Assembly: GCA_021613335.1 (NCBI GenBank)
Contig: JAJTWR010000305.1
Coordinates: forward strand, 1,667,501-1,731,500
Direction: 5' to 3'
DNA length: 64,000 nucleotides
From: Whitmania pigra
Taxonomy: Eukaryota > Annelida > Clitellata > Hirudinida > Haemopidae
Each line of letters opens with the position of its first letter. Within the stretch, counting starts at the first letter, position 1. This document shows, piece by piece, positions 1 through 10,100 of the stretch. The position numbers were made by a program, and so were the translations under genes. The notes under the pieces were generated by a model, which was not told the DNA's origin, made no database searches, and saw only the letters and a list, made by a program, of their open reading frames with translations.

Positions 1-135
1 TTCATGGGATTAAATATAATATTTTTTTAATAATAATAGTAATGCTGATGCTTTGTGCTACCTTAAGTTTTAAAGACAGATTTGCCATTTTTTGTCGTCT
101 AACAATATCCTTGGAAGATTACATGGTTGGGTGTC

Positions 136-304
136 AACCATTCATCCATCCATCCATCCATCCATCCATCCATCCATCCGTCCGTCCGTCCATCCATCCG
201 TCCATCCATCCATCCATCCATACGTCCATCCATCCATCCATCCATCCGTCCGTCCGTCCGTCCGTCCGTCCGTCCGTCCGTCCGTCCATCCTTACGTCCA
301 TCCA
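136..304. repeat. Tetranucleotide microsatellite (ATCC/CCGT)n
   Basis: Almost uninterrupted CATC units alternate with blocks of CCGT units. The pattern looks like a CATC array in which A-to-G variant units have themselves spread in blocks. The open frames across it on both strands are artefacts of the period-4 repeat read in threes (period 12). Confidence 0.95.
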
Positions 305-597
305 TGCGGTCATATTTCGACATAAACAATTCCGTTCGTCTTCGATACAAAACATAATAATGACGACCATATCTTTAATACAACGCCACAAGTGTGCATT
401 GTTCTTGCGTCAGTGTGCCAAAGTCATTTTAAGAGAGTCTCAGTTCTTCTGAATAAGTTTTATAGCCTAATTATGGACGTTATTTTATTATTATTATTAT
501 TGAAGTCCTCATAATTACTCTTGGCAGGGTAAGTGGTTCGTTTTAGTTTATAAATTTCAATTTCTTGTATGTATGTGCACCCTAATATCGTAATAAA

Positions 598-655
598 CAT
601 CATCATCATCATCGTCATCATCATCATCATCATCGTCATCATCATCGTCTTCATC
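598..655. repeat. CAT/CGT trinucleotide microsatellite
   Basis: A run of CAT units with occasional CGT interruptions in non-coding DNA upstream of the Gli gene. Confidence 0.9.
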
Positions 656-769
656 CTCGACGGGATGCGCTCCATAACGATCAGAGGGGATTCGTATAAT
701 TCAATTATGAATGCCAACACATCGTACTTGCCGGCATATATCTAACCTCTCAAGGCTTTCCATCAGCCC

Positions 770-948
770 GAATGATGATGATGCTGATGACGACGATGAT
801 GATGATGACGACGATGATGACGACGACGATGATGATGATGACGACGATGATGACGACGATGGTGATGTCGATGGTGATATCGACTAAGGGTAGAGGTAGG
901 GTTGGCGATGGTGATGACGATGACGACGACGACGACGACGGCAGAAGA
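770..948. repeat. GAT/GAC trinucleotide microsatellite
   Basis: GATGAT units interspersed with GAC units, ending in a pure GAC block. The open frames here are poly-Met/Thr and poly-Asp and have no start context or homology. Confidence 0.93.
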
Positions 949-1180
949 GTTTATCTTAGCAGCGATGTTCCGAAATGAGCTTGTTTATGTTGAGTTTCAT
1001 TACCGACATTTTTCTCCTTTCCTCGATTACGTTGTTTTCTTTGTCAGCATCCTCGACAAAGTAAATTTACTTTTCATCGGCCCCCGTGTTTTCGTTTGTA
1101 AACAACGAACGTGTGCTCCTCGCTTGGAGCCTAACAATCCGTTACTCATTATTATCGGAAACATTTCTTTAGGAAGCTAA

Positions 1181-1370
1181 TCCATCCATTCATTCGTTCA
1201 GTCATTCATTCATTCGTTCGTTCGTTCATCCATCCATCCATTCATTCATTCATTCATTCATTCATTCATTCATTCATTCATTCATTCATTCATTCATTCA
1301 TTCATCCATCCATCCATCCATTCATTCATTCATTCAGTTATCCATTCATTGAATTAGTTATCTATTCATT
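1181..1370. repeat. Tetranucleotide microsatellite (CATT)n
   Basis: Long CATT array with CGTT and CATC variant units at both edges. Non-coding. Confidence 0.95.
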
Positions 1371-1543
1371 CAATCCTCAAAGAGGCACTCTGCCCAACTC
1401 AGTTTGCACTTCGTCCGCTTAATTGTTATCGACTTTGTTTGTTTTTATTCATTTTTATTCAATCAACCTTCCTCCTTTCATCGTCCGCTGTGATTGGCTG
1501 ATGCTTTTTTATTCAATTTGTCTGCCAATTTGTTTCCTTCCAG

Positions 1544-1777
1544 CTTCATTCCCGAGAGAGCAGAAGATTTCCAAAGAATCGTCCAAGATGTCTGCCGCCT
1601 CGTCTTCTGGAATCGCCGGGCGGGGTGATCAGGGCTCGACCTTACTACCCTCTAGGGCCTGTCTCCAACAGGGCAACCAGGGACTCCATCCCCATCACTT
1701 CCCTCCCATTCTCTGGCCACCCTTCCTCACTGGCATCGATCCGAGTTCTCAGAAATTTGAATCGTTACCGCCAGCAG
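1544..1777 (+). CDS. Gli: Gli first recognised coding exon (N-terminal region)
   Basis: The exon is bounded by a pyrimidine-rich acceptor ending ccttccag and a donor gttgtg. It contains the first ATG of the traced frame (1588, [13 protein letters not shown]) and a His/Pro-rich stretch with [15 protein letters not shown], in keeping with the proline- and histidine-rich N-termini of Gli proteins. It ends in phase 1, which joins exactly to the exon at 2891 ([13 protein letters not shown]). Residues upstream of the ATG are open, so this may not be the true first coding exon. Confidence 0.65.
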
Positions 1778-2733
1778 GTTGTGTATCCGTGCATGCATCC
1801 GTGCATCCATACATCCATGCATCCATGCCTTCACACACTCATTCGTTCATTCCGGCAGATAAGTTGATGTTGTTGACGACGATGATGACGATGATGATGA
1901 TGACGTAATTTTTTTTATGTGAGGCATCTTCCACTCAGAGATCTGGCATATTAATTGGTCTTTATTTTATGCCTTCCTCTTTTCAGCTCCTTTATCTATA
2001 CTCGCACAGACTCCTACTTCGCACGACTACCATAGCGATATGATCATGATAGCGATGACGATGAAGATTACGGTGATGATGATGATATGATGATATGACG
2101 ACGACGACGACGACGACGGTGATGATGATGATGGTGGTGATGACGGTGATGATGGTAATGACGTCATCGATGGAGCTATTTATGATGTTTTACAAGGACG
2201 CATGTGGTGGCTGAACGAATGTTACCTGAGCAGCATTTTTGTTTAATGACTACCATGTTGTTACCATGTTGTTACAGTTTTGTTATTATTGCAGTGGTAG
2301 TTGCAGTAGGTAGAGGTAGTAGTGACCTTGATTTATTATATTAGTTCAGACCCAGTTATAGAATATTGTGTCCTCGACGTAGCCAGTATCATCATCATCA
2401 TCGTCGTCATCGTCGTCATCATCATCATAATCGTCATCATCATCATAATCGTCATCATCATCATCGCCATCATCGTCACCGTTAGTGTCGTACGCCCTTC
2501 CAGGGCTTGCATTGATTTGAAGTGTCTCGGTTGATTTATGTTCGTTTGTTGTTGTTGTTGTTGATGCAATGAACTGTCACCAATAATAAACTGCTTGCTT
2601 TCTTTGACATCACCGCCATCATCTTCATCATCATCAGCAGCAGCATCGATCTCACTTCTACTATCGTCGACATTGATCTTTTTATCGATCATCATCATCA
2701 TCATCGTCAGCGTCACCACCGTCATCATCGTCG

Positions 2734-2801
<68 letters not shown>

Positions 2802-3024
2802 GTCGTCGTCGTCGTCGTCGTCGTCATCATCACCACCATCATCATCATCATCATCACCGCCATCATCATCTTCATTATAATCTTTTTCAGGGTACATGGG
2901 TTCTCAGTTCTCTCCGCCAATAGGAAGTTTCTCCCCATTCGGTGCCTTCCTGCCCTTCAACGACCCTCGTTATCCTTGGCAGATGTATGCTGACGCTTCC
3001 AGAAGGTAACCACCATGGCGCCTC

Positions 3025-3071
<47 letters not shown>

Positions 3072-3086
3072 TTTGTGACGACGACT

Positions 3087-3119
<33 letters not shown>

Positions 3120-4053
3120 CATGACAGTCACAAAGCAAGATGATGATGAATGTGGTGATAACAAGATACAGAGTACAGAGTTGATGACAAGTTATAAGTT
3201 GTTTTATTAGTCATTTTGAATCCAATTCACTGGAGACAAACTTGCGATTGTTTGCAGACCTTCAAATGGTGTCCTTCCATCCTTTGATGCTAAGGATCAG
3301 TCGAACACTCATCAACATCAGCAACAACAACAACATCATCATCACCATCAACAACAACAGCATCGTATCAAGCGACATGACGAAAACAACGACAACGAAG
3401 CCGATGAAGAAGACGACGACGACAACAACAGATCTTCTGAGAAAACACGTGATTTCGATCCTTTCTGTTAGTCACGTCTTTCAAATAAAATGCAAATCAT
3501 TGTGCTAATGATGACGATGACGGTGATTGGGACGACGACGACGACGACGATGACGATGACGATGATGATGTGATTGTGATAAGGATGATGATGTTTGGAC
3601 GTTTTGAAAGATTAAACAAAATAAGTGACTAAATGAAATTAAACCAATAATAACAATAATAAGCAACAACCACAATAATAAACAACAATAATAATAATAA
3701 ACAACAATAATAACATCAAACCCATGGAGTAACAGTACCTTGCTTCCTCTTCATAAAAAGACATTTTTAAGTTTTCAATAATTAATTCAATTGATTAGCT
3801 TATTACTAGTTATTAATGTCATATTCTTTGGCTCTTAATGGTTACAATTCATTATTATTATTATTGTTATTATTATTATTATTACATTCTCATCATATTA
3901 TTATGGTGTTATTGTTATTATTATACTTATTATTGTTGCTATTGTTTCTTCATGGTGTAGTTAATACTTAGATGTTACTAATTCTCATATAATTTTAGTT
4001 TCGACATGCTTCAATGACCGTGCACAATTCATTGATTATCTCTTTAGAGGCTA

Positions 4054-4104
<51 letters not shown>

Positions 4105-4135
4105 AACGACGACGACGATGACGATGATGACGATA

Positions 4136-4183
<48 letters not shown>

Positions 4184-7100
4184 GTGATGATAACGACGAT
4201 GATGACGACGGTAAAGTAAAATAATGCTACTGGAAATTCAGTCGATGATGATATGCCACATGATGCTGTGTCTCGATGATGCGTGTGCTGGCTAAAAGCT
4301 CATGACTTGGTTTATTGTGACTTATTTACTATTTGTTATTTGTTAACATTTGCACATTGACGAACCGTGTCATTAAACCATCTTTGCTTGTAGTCATTTC
4401 GTCTCTTCCAGCTCCTCATAATGTAATCGTAACAAGCCTCGATGATGATGAGTATGATGATGATGTTTATGATAATTCTTAACTATGACGTCATTCACCT
4501 CTTTATAACAGCTCAGGGCTCCAGGCAGCTCACTGGTCAATCACCTGGATTCTTCAACCCTTTCTTGCCACATCCAGGTGGACCCAACCACTCCATGATG
4601 TTTCCAGGTACGCCCAACCACATACCCTTTAACAATGGAGACGTTAAATGGCAGATATTTTGTAGAGTGTCCCCTCAAAAATAATGATGATAATAATGTT
4701 AATATTTATTTATTTATTTATTTGATTAAAGTCTGTTGCATAAGTAAGATGAGTTGGACTAATAATAATAATAACATTAACAACAGCTAATGAATGGTAA
4801 TGATGATCAGTTGTTATGGTGATGTTTAAAACTATTTCATAAATGAACATGCAAATTATCACTAAGTTATAGGAATAAAAATAATAATAAGCAAGATAAA
4901 TAATAATAGTAATAATAATAATAAATATTAGTAATAAGTCGTAATGGGGCGTGCAGGTTAGCCGAATGGGTTACGTGCCTGCATACGGCGGTAATGACAA
5001 CAGTCGTAACGTGTCGTGTTCGAAACCCAGCCAGTGCCCCTGGGAAGGAGCGCTACATAAATGGTTACAAGGAGCGCCTCTGACGCTATGCATATGGCGC
5101 TATATAAATGAAGTTACAATACAAGTAAGATAAATAGTAATAGTAATAATAATAAATAATAATATTACAATAATTACTTAACACGGTCCCTCGACATAGG
5201 CTGTAAAGTGCTTGAAACTTTGTGAAAGTGATGTTTCATTGGTTTGTGATTGTCTTTCAACTGTTGTTGAGAACCATTGCTAAATGCTCTTCATTTGTAA
5301 CTAGGTAATTATGTAAGGAATAATAACGGTCATTAACTGTCATGGCGTTTTGTTGTTGTTTACCGTTTCACGTTAAAAGTTTGTTTTACATCATTGCAAG
5401 GAGCAAATAGCAGTTAATCACGTTGACCTCCTAATTATAAGCGGCATTTATCATCATCGTGGTCGTCATAAATAATATCATCGTCGTAAATGGTATCGTC
5501 GTCATAAACGGCATCGAGGACAAAATATACGAAAGACGATTCTTCTTCAGGTTCCTACTTCCCGCAACCTCCGGTTTCCCCTTCCTCGTTGTCACCCTGG
5601 TCGAGTCTCATGATGTCCGGACGAAACCAAAACTCGGGCGGTCGCAAGAGGGCACTTTCCAGGTCCCCCTCCGAAGTCGGTTTCGACGTGGAGAGCCTTA
5701 CCAGAAGCTCGGAGGCCTGCCTTCGACTGTCTGTCAACAGCGGAGGGGGCGGAGCCAACAGAGACTCCTGCAACTCTTCGAACACCAGTGGCTCTTATGG
5801 CCATCTTTCTGCTTGTGAGAAAGTGTTTGATTCAAATTACTATTTTTTTTCTTTTTTTTTTTTTGCAAAAAATAATAGTGTTTGCAATTAAATTGTAATG
5901 TAATTAAAAGGATATAATAACGATCGTGGTTGTACAATTTCAATTACGTTTCCCAGCTGCCTTCGGCTTGCCGACAGATCCTCCGACGACCTGTTTCCTT
6001 CCTCCTCATCCCCTGTACGGCCCCCTCGTGTATCCGCCGTTCGGACCGTACCCTCTCGCTCCGCCCTTCTCCGGTCCTCGTAACGTTCTGCAACGTCGCA
6101 ACAATCATTTCGCCTCGCACGGAAACGACGACGTCGACGCGGACGAAGAGAACACTTTCTTCACCAACACGAAGGCTCGTATTTTTTGTCGACGACAGCA
6201 GCAACGCGCATCTCGAACGACGTTGAAACAGCGGCTCAATTACCGACGTAGCACATGCTCGTAGGAATGATTCGTTAAGAAATTCACAACGTCGATCAAT
6301 ACCGGCAGGAATAATATTTAATTGTTAACAATCATCTATTCTCATGTCGGCCGCTTCCTCGACATTGCAGAAGAACGGAAAGGTTCAAGACGTGGACAGC
6401 GACTCGGGCAACGTGTCGAGCACCGTCGTCAACAAGGACGAAATGTTCTTCAAGAAGGAGATCGACGGTTGGTCTTATTGCGAAAGAGCGGTTCTCGTCG
6501 TTGTTTCAATTAACTATTAACATTTATTTATTTCTTTACTTATTTACGCCGTCGCGAAGAAAGTTTCGTTGCCGTGACGATTTATTAAACGCTCTTCTTT
6601 CGATTCGCACGAAGACATCGGAGAGGCGGCAGAGAGGGCGAACGGGAGGAACGAGTCCGATCCGAGGTGCGGGAGGTTCGGACGCTCGTCGACCGACAAC
6701 AACGTCGGAGGATTCCCTCAAGAGGGAGAACCCGATTTCTACGAGACCAACTGCCATTGGAAGGGATGCCACAAGGAGTTCAAAACACAGGAGGAGCTCG
6801 TCAAGGTCGGTCGTCATTGACTTCGTGACGATTATATTTTCATCGTCGGCGCAGATATTTTTTATTGTAATTATTTTAAAAGTTGAAATCATTGAGGTAA
6901 CAACGGTCGGTACGTAGTCGGACGACATTTTTGGTAAACCCGTCGTTTCGCTTCAGCACCTGTCGGACGAGCACATCCCGAACCACAAAAAGAATTACGT
7001 GTGCCGTTGGGAGGGATGCATCAGGGGAGAGAAGCCGTTCAAGGCCCAGTACATGTTGGTCGTTCACATCAGGAGGCACACCGGGGAGAAGCCGCACAAG

Positions 7101-10100
7101 TGCACGGTGGGTCGTTCGTCGGACGTTGTCGTGCGCGAATGTTTCGTCGTATGGCGGAATGATTTGGAAAACGTGGAGTTAAAATGATGCGACATCTTGC
7201 GTGCCTTTAGTATCCCGAATGCACGAAGGCTTACAGTCGCCTGGAGAACCTCAAGACGCACACGAGGAGTCACACGGGCGAGAAGCCGTACCTGTGCGAA
7301 TTCATAGGTTGCCAAAAGGCCTTCAGTAACGCCTCGGACCGAGCAAAACATCAGAATCGAACCCACTCCAACGAGGTTTAAAAATGTCAAAATTCTAAAC
7401 ATATACTGCGTTTTAAACATTATCACTTAAATTAGTTAATTTATACTTACTTTTCTCATCAAATTGATACCAAAGAAATCTTTCTCTGATGAACCCTGAC
7501 ATTCATTGAGACTTTATTATTAATATTATTATTATTATTAATATGATTGCTATTATTATTATTATTAAGCACGTTCATTCGATCTTCTTTTACTCAGAAG
7601 CCCTACGTGTGCAAGGCAGCAGGTTGCACGAAGAGGTACACAGATCCGAGCTCGTTGAGGAAGCACGTCAAAACCGTGCACGGCGTGGATTTCTACGCCA
7701 GCAAGAAACACAAAGGCGAGTCCTCGTTCCCCTGCAACGGGGAGGGCGGAAGCAACGGCAGTAACGCGGGGGGCGGCAGCAGCTCCAACGGGGGTACGAT
7801 CCGAGGTGGCACGACTCCCCAGGTCTGGATTTCCTTCTTTGTCGTTCGAGTCGAGAGGTTCACGACGAAAACGTTTCTTTCAGACGTACCACGGGTCGTC
7901 GTCGTCGTCAGGTCCCCCCTCGAATTCCAGCAACTGTGGCCAGGGTGGGTACAGACTGGACGTGGAGAACCTCCAACATCATCCCGGAGGAGCGTTTAAC
8001 GACAACATCCTCGTTCAGGTTCTTGCATTTATTAAGTTACAACAACTTCATTAAGGTATAACGACTGCATTTCGTTGTACATTCATCTCATCTGTCAATT
8101 GTTCTCTCATTTTTAGGCATTTTTATGGATTCGGTATCTTATCAGGAAAACGAAGAATTAAATAAAAACTGTGTTGCATGAAATGATAGATAATGAAGCA
8201 CATTATTCAAAAGACAACCGATATTATTTGCAAATATAATATTTTATTAATAATATTTTATATTATATTTTATAAAAGTTTCCAAGACATTATTAGATAT
8301 TATTTGTGGTTCGTCGTCGATGCACAACGATTGTCGTAACATCGTTGGATGGTTGTTTGTTTCCGACAGCACATGAAACGAGAGCTTCCTTCGTCGACGA
8401 CTCCGATCACAAAAACCCTTCCTCCCTCCTTGTCTTCGTGCCAACCGTTTCAGGAACTCGAGCTGGAAATGTTGCTGGAGTCCGAAACTGTCGATCACCA
8501 CGTTCTCGTGGATGAAGTCGATGCGATCTTCCAGGTGATCTTTGTATCTTTAAATAGCTAACTTATTAGCTTATTATTTCTCATTTTTAATTGGAAACCT
8601 TATCGAAACAAAACTCACAGAAAGCATAAAAAACCATTCCTTCCACTCATTCACAATATCCATCATGATAAGCCTTACTAAAACTTCAGATGCCTCAGTC
8701 AACCATGGTGGCAGGCATGGCAGGGTTCGAGGGTGAGGTCGTAGAGGGTCACGGGAATGACTTTGTGTTTCGAGGTCTCAACAAGAACCTACCTTCCCTT
8801 CCTCCTACAGGTCGGTTTACTTTGAATGTTTAAGTTGCGATCGGTTCCGCTAGACGGCCGAGCATTTATTTCAGGAAACAGAAGGAGATCTTCTTTCGGC
8901 AGCAACGTTTCCGAGGTCCATCAGAAGCAGATCCGCAAAGGAGTTTTTTCGGTCGTCAGAAAGAAACCTCAAATTACGACGTCGCCCTCCGCTCGCTCTC
9001 CTTCGCTTCCGTCGACTCCCCCCTCTGGGCTTACCTCCGACGTCCGGGAGTCGAACGACGTACAACGACGAACCCTCCAAAACAGCAACAACAGTTCGGC
9101 CGTGAGTTCGTTCGTCGGGAGCAGCAACAGTTCCATGGAGATTCCCTCCTCTTTCGTGCCGCCTTCCATCGCCGCCGTCAGCACCAACTTCGTCTCCGGG
9201 AGCTCGAGAGCCAGGGGTCCAGATTCAAATTCGACGAACGGAGAAGAGATCGCTTGCCAGAGCACCCTCGATTCGCCATACGAATATGACATGCCTTCCT
9301 CCTCTCTCTCTTCGTTCAATGCCCTCACGTCTCAGGCAGCCAATAAGCCTGCAGGAAGTTGCCAGTCACTACCGGCAGAAAGACAGAGAGATGCTTCGAC
9401 GGGATCAATCAATTTCCTCACCAATCAGATGCAAGCTCGGTGGACTCTCAACGGAAGCTCAGCCTCTTCGAACCCTCAGTTTAACGACGCTTCGTCGTCG
9501 ATGCTTTCGTTCAGAAATTCGAGGAGATGTAGCATGCCTAGCGTGAGAGACCCTCGGAATGTTGGGTCTCCTCAGGCCAGATGTCATAGTCTCGAGGGTG
9601 TTCAGACCCAAGAGATTTCTTCCGATTGGCTGGAAAATATTGGCTGCCAGACTCAAGATACTGCGGAAAATGTCGACTGTCTGTCGCTTCCAGTGACGAC
9701 CGGCATCGACGCTGCAGAAGATAACGAAAATGATGTAGAAGACGATGATGACTTCATCATGCCAGATGAGATGAAAGAATTCATAAGGCAGCAAAAAAGA
9801 GAGAAACAGATGAAGATGCAACAACATGGTATGGCTGCTGACGACCAATTGCAACCGATTAAGGTCGATGAGAGTCTACAACGGCACGGCCCGAATCCCA
9901 TTAGCAGTGCTCGGAGATCTTCGTGCATGTATGCTGGAAGTCGATCGAATAACCAACAATCGAATAACCAACCGACCGGCGATCGTGTCAGGCCGCCGGG
10001 TCCGTCGTTTTCGTCGGCTCACCCTCTCAAGCAGAGCTCGTGCTTGCCTCGCCTGTCGACCAACAGCAGTCTCCGATACGTACAGGAACATCCCCAGCAG

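Larger units (their letters stand above)
1..1543. other. Upstream region of Gli gene, microsatellite-rich, no supported exon
   Basis: No convincing coding exon is visible. The stretch is mostly simple repeats: CATC/CCGT tetranucleotides, CAT and GAT trinucleotides and a long CATT tract, each listed separately. Open frames here translate as repeated IHPS, poly-M/T or poly-D and are by-products of the repeats. Because the first Gli exon I recognise (from 1544) begins behind a good acceptor, this stretch probably lies within an intron or 5' untranslated part of the Gli gene, but I see no promoter or first exon. Confidence 0.5.

Noticed and set aside
42..452. Open frames on both strands encoding IHPS/DGWM repeats
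   Set aside because: They exist only because the tetranucleotide array lacks stops; no splice or start context and no family.
2336..3164. Poly-Met/Thr, poly-Ile, poly-Asp and poly-His frames
   Set aside because: By-products of CAT/GAT microsatellites in Gli introns; they overlap recognised splice sites and contradict the exon phases.
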